Source: an uncultured Desulfovibrio sp. (lineage in GTDB: Bacteria > Desulfobacterota > Desulfovibrionia > Desulfovibrionales > Desulfovibrionaceae). From it: DNA of 11,432 bases. Shown in pieces: positions 5,277-11,432 of the stretch. The notes beneath the pieces were generated by a model, which worked only from the letters and a program-made list of their open reading frames with translations, had not been told where the DNA came from and did no database searches. Location of the stretch: the NCBI GenBank assembly GCA_900541395.1, contig UQJT01000058.1:1-11432 (forward strand), written 5' to 3'. The position numbers were made by a program, and so were the translations under genes. The first letter of the stretch is position 1. Each line of letters starts with the position of its first letter.

Positions 5277-5552
5277 ATGAGCACGCCCGACAAGACCCTC
5301 GAAGGCGCCGTCAAGACCGAAGCCGGTGTGGAAGTGAACGGCATCCTCATTCAGCCCGTGGTGGAACAGTGCGCGGGCTGTGAGCGCGTCCGCGCCTTCG
5401 AAGGCCAGGAATATTGCAGCAGCTACCCCGTGCCCGCGCGCAAGTGGGTGGGCGGCAAGTGCAATTTCGCCACCCACATCAAGACCGAGTCCACCGGCAA
5501 AGCCAAGGTCAACCCGTTGAAGGCCTCCAAGCGCGCCGCCAAGGGCCGCTAA
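5277..5552 (+). CDS. PxxKW family cysteine-rich protein
   Basis: A small soluble protein of 91 residues, probably cytoplasmic, recognised by its family name motif PxxKW (Pro53-Ala-Arg-Lys56-Trp57). Four cysteines at 32, 35 (CxxC), 47 and 62 are spaced like ligands for one zinc or iron centre. The last 20 residues are lysine-rich and probably unfolded, which could suit nucleic-acid or acidic-partner binding. The family is common in Desulfovibrio and relatives and its function is unknown to me. The start has GGAGG six bases upstream, a consensus -35 box further up, and the gene is closed by a hairpin terminator, so it is a monocistronic and probably well expressed unit. Codon use is strongly biased to GC-ending codons, which agrees with high expression. 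Confidence 0.9.
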   Translation: MSTPDKTLEGAVKTEAGVEVNGILIQPVVEQCAGCERVRAFEGQEYCSSYPVPARKWVGGKCNFATHIKTESTGKAKVNPLKASKRAAKGR

Positions 5553-5570
5553 ATCTCAGGAACGATTTTT

Positions 5571-5623
5571 TTCACCGGGCGCCGCGCTTTGCGAACAAAG
5601 AGGGGCCCGGTGAACCTGTTTTT
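5571..5623 (+). terminator. Terminator of the PxxKW gene
   Basis: A 10-bp stem TTCACCGGGC/GCCCGGTGAA (5571-5580, 5605-5614) encloses a second stem CTTTG/CAAAG (5587-5591, 5596-5600) capped by CGAA, and is followed by T5 at 5619-5623. It lies 18 bases after the stop of the PxxKW gene and 22 bases before the peptidase start, so it would separate the two transcripts at least in part. Confidence 0.7.
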
Positions 5624-5644
5624 AATCCCCATCCCGGAGTCGCT

Positions 5645-6877
5645 ATGCTGGATACATTGCTGAAGGCGCTGGCCGGTCGGGCCGATCGCGCCCTGGAACT
5701 GCAAACGGGGTTGACTTCATTTCCCGCGTTCGGGCCCGATAGCGGCGGTCCGGGCGAATGGGACAAGGCGGCCTGGTTGGAAGCGCGGCTGCGCGCCTAC
5801 GGTCTGACCGACATCGAACGGCTGGACGCGGACGATGAGCGCGTTCCCTCGGGCAAGCGGCCCAACATGATCGTGCGCGTGCCGGGAAAAAGCAAGCGCA
5901 TGGTGTGGGTTCTGGGCCACTTGGACGTGGTGCCGCCCGGCGACGCCGGCTTGTGGCGCAGCGATCCGTGGACTGTCACCCGCGACGCCGAGGACCCCGA
6001 CATTATCCGGGGGCGGGGCGTGGAGGACAACCAACAGGCCGTGGTGGCGGGCTCTCTCATCGCGGCGGAGCTGGTCGAACAGGGCCTTACGCCGGATCTC
6101 GGCTTCGGCCTTATCGTGGTGGCCGACGAAGAAACGGGCAACAAGTACGGCGCGGAATACGTGCTGGAGCAGCGGCCCGATCTGATCGCGCCCGACGATC
6201 TGGTCCTGGTGCCTGACTTCGGTACGGCCGACGGTACGCTGATCGAGGTGGCCGAAAAAGGCACCTTATGGCTCAAGGTGACGGTGACCGGCGTGCAATG
6301 CCACGCCTCTACCCCCGACGAAGGCAAAAACGCCCTGGTCGCGGCCTCGGCCATGATTCTGCGCGTGCGCGAGGTGGAAGAACGTTTCAACGCCGTGGAC
6401 CCGCTGTTTACGCCGCCCCGGTCCACTATGGCCGCCACCCGTCACGACGCCAACGTCCCCAATGTCAACACCATTCCCGGCAAGGACGTATTTTTCATCG
6501 ATTGCCGCGTGTTGCCCGCCTATTCCGTGGATGAGGTGTTGGACGCCTTCCGCGGTTTGGGAGCCGAAATAGCGGCCCGATACGGGGTGTCCGTCGACGT
6601 GGACGTGGTCAGCCGCGAGCCCGCCGCTCCGGCCACCCCGGTGAACAGCGAAGTGGTGACGCTTCTCAAGGAAGCCATCCTCCGCATTTATGGCCTGGAA
6701 TGTCATGCGGGCGGCATCGGCGGGGGCACTGTGGCCCGTCTGATTCGCCACCGCAACATTCCGGCCGCCGTCTGGAGCAGGGTATTCGACAATGCCCACG
6801 TTCCCAACGAGGCCGCCCGGCTGTCCGACGCGGTCAATGACGCGCGGGTTTACAGCTGTCTGTTGTTCGCGCGCTAA
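5645..6877 (+). CDS. M20 family metallo-hydrolase (peptidase/deacylase)
   Basis: A cytoplasmic di-zinc hydrolase of 410 residues in the ArgE/DapE/carboxypeptidase family, which cleaves amide bonds of small peptides or N-acyl amino acids. All metal and catalytic residues are present: His92 and Asp94 in GHLDVVP, bridging Asp128 in GVEDNQ, Glu162 (general base) and Glu163 in DEETG, Asp191 in VPDFG, and His385 in DNAHVPNE. The lid/dimerisation domain begins near residue 205 and contains His220 (CHASTP), which usually reaches into the partner's active site. The glycine-rich GGIGGGT (356-362) is the substrate-carboxylate loop. ATG 5645 is chosen because GGAG lies five bases upstream; the frame is open further left but overlaps the PxxKW gene. 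The substrate cannot be told; neighbours give no pathway hint. Confidence 0.92.
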   Translation: MLDTLLKALAGRADRALELQTGLTSFPAFGPDSGGPGEWDKAAWLEARLRAYGLTDIERLDADDERVPSGKRPNMIVRVPGKSKRMVWVLGHLDVVPPGDAGLWRSDPWTVTRDAEDPDIIRGRGVEDNQQAVVAGSLIAAELVEQGLTPDLGFGLIVVADEETGNKYGAEYVLEQRPDLIAPDDLVLVPDFGTADGTLIEVAEKGTLWLKVTVTGVQCHASTPDEGKNALVAASAMILRVREVEERFNAVDPLFTPPRSTMAATRHDANVPNVNTIPGKDVFFIDCRVLPAYSVDEVLDAFRGLGAEIAARYGVSVDVDVVSREPAAPATPVNSEVVTLLKEAILRIYGLECHAGGIGGGTVARLIRHRNIPAAVWSRVFDNAHVPNEAARLSDAVNDARVYSCLLFAR

Positions 6878-6983
6878 GCGTCCGTCTTTCGTTTTTTTCG
6901 GCGTCATAAGCCGGTTCGCGCGGCGTCGCGGTCTTTCGGGGCCCGGCGCCGTCGCTCCGTCCGTTTTTCGGGGGTATTCGTTC

Positions 6984-8723
6984 ATGTCTTTCGCCCGTGT
7001 TTTAGCCCGCACGACGGGGCGTATCACGCCCCGTTCCTTGTTGTCCGGCCTGGTCCCCCAGGGGACCAGGCTGCACCCCAAACTGTGGTCCATGCTGCAA
7101 AGCGGCGTGTATTCCCGCGCCGATTTCAGCAAGGATATTCTGGCCGGACTGACCGTGGGCGTGGTGGCCATGCCGTTGGCCATGGCCTTTGCCATCGCCT
7201 CCGGCCTTGAACCCATCCAGGGCCTGTATACGGCCGTTATCGCGGGGTTGATCACCGGACTGCTCGGCGGCAGCCGTTTTCAGGTCAGCGGCCCCACCGG
7301 CGCGTTTGTGGTCATCATCTACGGTATCGTCTATCGTCACGGCTACGACGGCTTGGTCATCACCACCCTGCTGGCCGGGGGCATCCTGGCCGTGGCGGGA
7401 TTTTTTCGCCTGGGGTCCATCATCAAATTCATTCCCTATCCGGTGACCACGGGCTTTACGGCGGGGATCGCCCTGACCATCTTTTCCTCGCAGGTGGGCG
7501 ATTTCCTCGGTCTGCCCATCCACAACGCCCCGCCGGAATTTTTCGCCAAATGGGGCTTGTATCTGGAGCATCTGGGCGAAACTTCGGGGGTGACGCTGGG
7601 GGTGGCCGCCGCCACGCTTATCCTCATGCTGTTGGTGCGCCGTTTTTGCCCTCGCGTTCCGGCCCCGGTGGCGGGGGTCGTCTTCGGCGGATTGCTGGTG
7701 TGGGTTTTAAATCTGCCCGTGGATACCATAGCCGGACGCTACGGGGCCATCCCGTCCGCATTGCCCTCCTTCCACTGGCCCGATGTGAGCTGGGACCGTA
7801 TTCAGGTTCTGTTTCCCGATGCCGTAACCATTGCTCTGCTGGCCGGGCTGGAATCGTTGCTGACCTGCGTGGTGGCGGACAGCATGACCGGCGACCGGCA
7901 TTCCCCCAATATGGAACTGGTGGCCCAAGGCACGGGTAATATCGCGTGCGCGCTGTTCGGCGGCATTCCCTCCACCGGAGCCATCGCCCGTACGGCCACC
8001 AATATCGGCAGCGGCGCCCGCTCTCCGTTGTCTGCCATGATCCACGGCCTGACCGTGTTGGCTTTTGTGCTCTGGTTGTCGCCCCTGACCTCGGCCATAC
8101 CGCTGGCCAGCCTGGCCGCCGTCATGGTGCTCATCGCCTGGGGAATGCTGGAAACCAAATCCATCAAGGCCATTTTGCGCGGCCCCAAGTCCGACTGGTC
8201 GGTTATGCTCCTGACCTTTGTGCTGACCGTGGCGGTGGATCTGACCGTGGCTGTCTACGTGGGCGTTATTCTGGCCTCGCTGCTGTTCATGCGCCGCATG
8301 AGCGCTATGGCCGAGGTGCACGAGGTGGAATGCGACCCCGAGCATATGACTTGCGAAGATTTGCCCGTGCGTGACGCTTCTCTGCCCGAGGGCGTGCGCG
8401 TGTTTTCCTTCAACGGTCCGTTCTTTTTCGGCATGGTGGACCGTTTCCAGAACGCCATTACGGGTCGGGGCAAGCCCACCAAGGTCTACGTGCTCAATAT
8501 GCACGGCATGGCCGCTATCGACGCCACGGGCTTCCATGTTTTGGAATCTTTTCTGGCGCACCGCTCCGATGGTTACCGCGTCGTCCTGGCTGCCGTGCCC
8601 GCGCCCGCGCGTCGCATTCTGCGCCGTATGGGGCTGTTGCGCAGCCTGGGGGAAGACAATGTGTGTCATTCCCTCGAAGCGGCCCTGGAACGCGCCGCCG
8701 TTCTGGCCGGAGCCGCGCGGTGA
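6984..8723 (+). CDS. SulP family anion transporter with C-terminal STAS domain
   Basis: An inner-membrane secondary transporter of 579 residues from this start, normal for bacterial SulP proteins that carry sulfate, bicarbonate or dicarboxylates. The SulP signature appears from about residue 48 (DILAGLTVGVVAMPLAMAFAIASG), then SGPTGAFVVI, the PSTGAIARTATN segment near 330, about a dozen hydrophobic segments, and a STAS domain from about 469 with LNMHGMAAIDATG, where Thr takes the place of the often phosphorylated Ser. Start choice is uncertain: ATG 6984 has only a weak GGGGG site, its first 30 residues are arginine/serine-rich and overlie two perfect hairpins, and family similarity begins at HPKLW (about residue 31). 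ATG 7092 is an alternative. The stop overlaps the next gene (GTGA), so the two are coupled. In a sulfate reducer sulfate is a natural guess, bicarbonate equally possible. Confidence 0.9.
   Translation: MSFARVLARTTGRITPRSLLSGLVPQGTRLHPKLWSMLQSGVYSRADFSKDILAGLTVGVVAMPLAMAFAIASGLEPIQGLYTAVIAGLITGLLGGSRFQVSGPTGAFVVIIYGIVYRHGYDGLVITTLLAGGILAVAGFFRLGSIIKFIPYPVTTGFTAGIALTIFSSQVGDFLGLPIHNAPPEFFAKWGLYLEHLGETSGVTLGVAAATLILMLLVRRFCPRVPAPVAGVVFGGLLVWVLNLPVDTIAGRYGAIPSALPSFHWPDVSWDRIQVLFPDAVTIALLAGLESLLTCVVADSMTGDRHSPNMELVAQGTGNIACALFGGIPSTGAIARTATNIGSGARSPLSAMIHGLTVLAFVLWLSPLTSAIPLASLAAVMVLIAWGMLETKSIKAILRGPKSDWSVMLLTFVLTVAVDLTVAVYVGVILASLLFMRRMSAMAEVHEVECDPEHMTCEDLPVRDASLPEGVRVFSFNGPFFFGMVDRFQNAITGRGKPTKVYVLNMHGMAAIDATGFHVLESFLAHRSDGYRVVLAAVPAPARRILRRMGLLRSLGEDNVCHSLEAALERAAVLAGAAR
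7014..7070 (+). repeat. Two perfect hairpins at the 5' end of the SulP reading frame
   Basis: ACGGGGCG/CGCCCCGT (7014-7021, 7027-7034, five-base loop) is followed by CCTGGTCCCC/GGGGACCAGG (7049-7058, 7061-7070, two-base spacer). They fall inside the predicted first 30 codons. They may be a terminator of the peptidase gene or an attenuator in the SulP leader if translation really starts further right. Confidence 0.45.
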
Positions 8724-9868
8724 CGACGGGGAAGGCCATTCGTTCCATCCAGGTGGTCAATGTGCGCTGGTACAACGCCACGGCGTGGTACGGCGTGACC
8801 TTGGCCCATGCTCTGCAAACGGCGGGCCACCCCACATTGGTGGCGGGCCTGGCGGATACGCCGCCCCTGCTCAAAGCCCGTGAACTGGGGCTGGAAACCC
8901 TGGCATTGCCGTTCAACAGCCTCAACCCCGCCACCCTGTTCGCGATGGGCGGGAATATGGATCGGCTGATGCGGGAGTTTCGGCCCGACGTGGTGAACTG
9001 CCACCGGGGCGAGGCCTTTATTCTTTGGGCCTTGCTCAAAAAACGCCACGGTTACGCGTTGGTCCGTACCAGAGGAGATCAGCGTTTGCCCCGCGACAAT
9101 ACGCCCAACCGCTGGTTGCACCGGCGGGCCGCCGACGCCGTGGTGGCCACCAACAGCCGCATGGCCCGACATTTTGTGGACGCGTTGGGCGTGCCGCCCG
9201 TTCGTGTGCATACCATTGTGGGTGGTGTGGACAAGGGACGGTTTCGGCCCGATTCGGCCGCCCGGCGCATGGTGCGCGAGCGTTGCGGCTTTACGGATGC
9301 CGATTTTGTACTGGGTGTGGTGGGGCGTATGGACGAAGTCAAAGGCATGCGCGAAGCCATACAGGCCCTGGCCCTGGCCAGACCTCGTCTGGAAGCCGCG
9401 GGGCGGCGTCCGCGCTTGCTGCTCATCGCCTTCCCCTCTCAATACGGCGAGGCCGACGCGGCTCGCTGGGCCGAGACGGCGGGACTGGGCGACTTGGGGG
9501 AAACCGTGCTTGTCAGCGGCAAAGTGGAGCGCCCTCAGGACTGGATCAACGCCCTCGACCTGGGGATTCTGGCTTCACTGGGGTCCGAGGCCATAGCCAG
9601 GGCGGCCCTGGAGATCATGGCCTGCGGTGTGCCTCTGGTGTCCACAAAGGTGGGCGTCATGCCCGATCTGCTGCCGGAGGAGTATCTGTGCGAGCCCGGT
9701 GACGAAAGCGCATTGGCCGACCTGCTGGCGATTTGCGGCGACGAGGACCGGCTTGCGACCTTGTGCCGGATTTGCGGGGAACGTATGACAGATCTGGGGG
9801 TGGACGATTTTTGCGCGCAAACGCTTGCCTTGTACCGTTCGCTCACGGCCGGGGCGCTTGAGCGATGA
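8720..9868 (+). CDS. GT4-type glycosyltransferase
   Basis: A 382-residue glycosyltransferase with the GT-B fold. The N-terminal half starts with the acceptor-side Rossmann strand (IQVVNVRWYNATAWYG) and the C-terminal half with GVVGRMDEVKG (199-209), whose Arg203 and Lys208 usually bind the donor phosphates. The E-x7-E motif of family GT4 is intact (Glu290 and Glu298 in SEAIARAALEIMACG), so it should retain the anomeric configuration of a nucleotide-sugar donor. Likely targets are lipopolysaccharide or another surface glycan; the acceptor cannot be told. Start is GTG 8720, which overlaps the SulP stop as GTGA, with GGAG seven bases upstream; an in-frame ATG at 8663 would overlap SulP by 61 bases and add arginine-rich residues. 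Pairing with a SulP gene is unusual and may only reflect compact gene order. Confidence 0.9.
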   Translation: MTTGKAIRSIQVVNVRWYNATAWYGVTLAHALQTAGHPTLVAGLADTPPLLKARELGLETLALPFNSLNPATLFAMGGNMDRLMREFRPDVVNCHRGEAFILWALLKKRHGYALVRTRGDQRLPRDNTPNRWLHRRAADAVVATNSRMARHFVDALGVPPVRVHTIVGGVDKGRFRPDSAARRMVRERCGFTDADFVLGVVGRMDEVKGMREAIQALALARPRLEAAGRRPRLLLIAFPSQYGEADAARWAETAGLGDLGETVLVSGKVERPQDWINALDLGILASLGSEAIARAALEIMACGVPLVSTKVGVMPDLLPEEYLCEPGDESALADLLAICGDEDRLATLCRICGERMTDLGVDDFCAQTLALYRSLTAGALER

Positions 9869-9995
9869 AATATCGTGCCTGGCCGGGTGCGTATGGAAGG
9901 CATGAACAGCGGAGCAAACGAGGGCTTCAGGCATGAAACTCAAGTGGTGGAAATTACATCCGCTCTTGCTCGGTTTCAATATTAACCGCCTTTAA
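9865..9995 (+). other. Intergenic segment with chained mini-ORFs (coding status doubtful)
   Basis: Right after the glycosyltransferase a 23-codon frame begins at ATG 9865, overlapping the glycosyltransferase stop as ATGA, and ends at TGA 9934-9936. That stop again overlaps, as ATGA, the ATG at 9933 of a 20-codon frame rich in Lys, Trp and Leu ending at 9995. A third frame, 30 codons, runs 9893-9985. None has a strong ribosome site (GAGGG at 9920-9924 is the best), and codons are unlike the neighbours. Most of this 165-base gap is probably the threonine aldolase leader and promoter; I see no clear -35/-10 pair. Confidence 0.2.
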
Positions 9996-10033
9996 ATAAG
10001 CTGCCCTAAAGCTTGGAAGGGAACGGAGGAATC

Positions 10034-11062
10034 ATGTTCATCGGATTCATCAGCGATAACGCGGCCGGGGCGCATCCCCGCATTCTTGAAGCGGTGCTCA
10101 AAGCCAACAAGGGCTATTGTCTGCCCTACGGCGACGACGAATACTGTGCGCAAGCCCAGGCCGAGTTTCGCAAGCTGTTCGGACCGGACATCGAAGTATT
10201 CCTCGCCTTAAGCGGCACAGGGTGCAATGTGCTGTCTCTGCGCAGCGCCCTGCGCCCCTGGCAGGGCGTCATCTGCGCCGATGTGGCCCATATCAACACC
10301 GACGAGAGCGGCGCGCCCGAGTGGGGCGTGGGCTCCAAGATGCTGACCGTGCCGTCGGTGAACGGTAAAATTTCCCCCGAGTCCCTGGACGCGTATCTGC
10401 CCGACCTTAAAGATTGTCACCACAGCACCCCGCATTTGTTGTCCATCACTCAAACCACGGAAAAGGGCGCCGTCTACACGCCCGAGGAAGTGCGCGCCCT
10501 GGCGGACAAAGCCCATGCCCACGGGTTGTTGATGCACATGGACGGAACTCGTCTGGCCAACGCCGTGGCCGCCCTGGAAGCCCGCGGCGTGGATGTGTGC
10601 GCTCTGACCCGCGACGCGGGGGTAGACGTGCTGTCTTTCGGCGGCACTAAAAACGGACTTATGCTGGGCGAGGCCGTGGTATTTTTCCGACCCGAACTGG
10701 CCGAGGATTTCCGCACCATGCGCAAGCAGTCTTTGCAACTGGTATCCAAAATGCGCTTTGTGGCCGCTCAGTTCATCGAGGCTCTCAAGGACGGCCTGTG
10801 GCTGGAAAACGCCCGTCATGCCAACGGCATGGCCCGGCGATTGGCCGCTGAACTGGCCGCCGTGCCGTACATGACGGTGCGCGAGCCCGAGGCCAATGCC
10901 GTATTCGTGCGTATGGACCCTGAGCACATGGCCCGTTTGCTTCAGGACTTTGATTTCCACGAAACTGACCCGGTCGCGCACGAAGTGCGCTTGATGTGCA
11001 ACTTCGGCACTACGGAAGAAGAAATAGCCGCCTTTGTGAACGCGGCTAAGGCCTTGGTCTAG
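10034..11062 (+). CDS. ltaE: Low-specificity L-threonine aldolase (PLP-dependent)
   Basis: A cytoplasmic fold-type I PLP enzyme of 342 residues that splits L-threonine and allo-threonine into glycine and acetaldehyde, and can act in reverse or on other beta-hydroxy amino acids. The pattern matches the Pseudomonas-type enzyme: SDNAAGAHP and YGDDEY near the N-terminus, the SGTGCN loop (60-65), His86 in DVAHINTDESGAPE, which stacks on the cofactor, Asp170 and Arg173 in HMDGTRLANA, and Lys206 in SFGGTKNG as the PLP Schiff-base lysine. The KMRF and CNF segments later are also typical. ATG 10034 has GGAGG at 10025-10029; the in-frame TTG at 10013 is less likely. It appears to be a single-gene unit serving glycine or one-carbon supply or threonine breakdown. 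Family assignment is sure; the stereochemical class less so. Confidence 0.93.
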   Translation: MFIGFISDNAAGAHPRILEAVLKANKGYCLPYGDDEYCAQAQAEFRKLFGPDIEVFLALSGTGCNVLSLRSALRPWQGVICADVAHINTDESGAPEWGVGSKMLTVPSVNGKISPESLDAYLPDLKDCHHSTPHLLSITQTTEKGAVYTPEEVRALADKAHAHGLLMHMDGTRLANAVAALEARGVDVCALTRDAGVDVLSFGGTKNGLMLGEAVVFFRPELAEDFRTMRKQSLQLVSKMRFVAAQFIEALKDGLWLENARHANGMARRLAAELAAVPYMTVREPEANAVFVRMDPEHMARLLQDFDFHETDPVAHEVRLMCNFGTTEEEIAAFVNAAKALV

Positions 11063-11302
11063 CCGACTTTTGTCTGGGACCGATTTCGTATTTGCTCCCT
11101 TGATTCGGGCTTGCTGCAATTTACGGTTAGCGATGAGGAGCGGGCCAAGGTCACGCAAAGCGGAGCCGGACCTCACTCTTGGCTTGTTCCGGCATGTATC
11201 CGTCAGTTGTGGCCGAAGCCTGCTTTTCACCGCACTGGAAGTGCGGCCTCCTTTGTCCCTTGCACTTGTCGTCGTTAGCCGACAGCCGTAAACTATACCC
11301 AA
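11063..11302. other. Intergenic region after the threonine aldolase gene
   Basis: No supported gene; small frames here have no recognisable product. A perfect hairpin CCGCACT/AGTGCGG with a three-base GGA loop (11230-11236, 11240-11246) is followed by a pyrimidine-rich stretch CCTCCTTTGTCCCTT. It could end the aldolase transcript, though it lies 168 bases past the stop. Confidence 0.4.
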
Positions 11303-11334
11303 AGGCCCCGAAAAGTTTTACCTTTTCGGGGCCT
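11303..11334 (-). terminator. Terminator of tRNA-Asp
   Basis: A perfect 13-bp inverted repeat AGGCCCCGAAAAG/CTTTTCGGGGCCT (11303-11315, 11322-11334) with a six-base loop lies 20 bases past the tRNA 3' end in the direction of its transcription. On the minus strand the stem runs into a short TTT, so it is a good, if not ideal, factor-independent terminator; no T-run exists on the plus side. Confidence 0.7.
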
Positions 11335-11354
11335 CGGGCGAGAACAAATTTTAG

Positions 11355-11431
<77 letters not shown>

Positions 11432-11432
11432 G

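Noticed and set aside
5414..5644. In-frame 77-codon extension at the 5' end of the M20 peptidase
   Set aside because: It overlaps the PxxKW gene and its terminator, is Arg/Gln-rich, and the ATG at 5645 has its own ribosome site and begins at the domain.
7707..8669. A 320-codon open frame antisense to the SulP gene
   Set aside because: His/Gln/Gly-rich product without motifs; the plus strand carries an unmistakable SulP-STAS protein.
10208..11302. A 364-codon minus-strand frame across the threonine aldolase gene
   Set aside because: Overlaps an enzyme with intact active site on the plus strand and has no recognisable domain or ribosome site.

Overview
The window reads as chromosomal DNA of a GC-rich sulfate reducer of the Desulfovibrio/Desulfovibrionaceae group, possibly a gut-associated one. 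The grounds are a PxxKW cysteine-rich protein and a HEAT-like protein resembling the lineage-restricted DVU0298 family, a selenium-uptake cluster suited to a selenoprotein-rich organism, strong GC codon bias, and a bile-acid-type SDR. I see no insertion sequence, phage gene, CRISPR array or rRNA. Family assignments are from sequence motifs and memory; no search was run.

Layout. 1-634: C-terminal part of a short-chain dehydrogenase that resembles clostridial 7alpha-hydroxysteroid dehydrogenases. 635-1130: a 496-base gap full of GC-rich hairpins, ending in a possible regulatory leader. 1131-4143 (+): a compact selenium operon of yedE (membrane transporter), yedF (one-domain TusA-like sulfur/selenium carrier), and a two-part protein joining a DUF3343 carrier-like domain to a ribokinase/NnrD-like domain. 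A structured 218-base stretch lies between yedF and the DUF3343 domain and casts doubt on the start of the third gene. 4144-4447: convergent intergenic region with a very strong terminator and long inverted repeats. 4448-5050 (-): HEAT-like DVU0298-type protein, divergent from 5277-5552 (+), the PxxKW protein. 5645-6877 (+): M20 zinc peptidase/deacylase. 6984-8723 (+): SulP anion transporter with a STAS domain, translationally coupled to 8720-9868 (+), a GT4 glycosyltransferase. 10034-11062 (+): PLP-dependent low-specificity L-threonine aldolase. 11355-11431 (-): tRNA-Asp(GTC) with its own terminator.

How the genes fit together. YedE would import a selenium (or reduced sulfur) species, YedF would carry it on a cysteine, and the DUF3343-kinase fusion would be an uncharacterised downstream step; this fits the Sec-rich metabolism of sulfate reducers but the chemistry is inferred. 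The SulP transporter may supply sulfate or bicarbonate. The peptidase, glycosyltransferase and threonine aldolase look like ordinary housekeeping genes.

The most interesting points are: a short leader reading frame with a perfect ribosome site, an in-frame UGA and a SECIS-like hairpin upstream of yedE; the DUF3343-kinase fusion; the hairpin-rich stretch inside the apparent start of that gene; and the bile-acid dehydrogenase candidate whose catalytic Asn position holds His.
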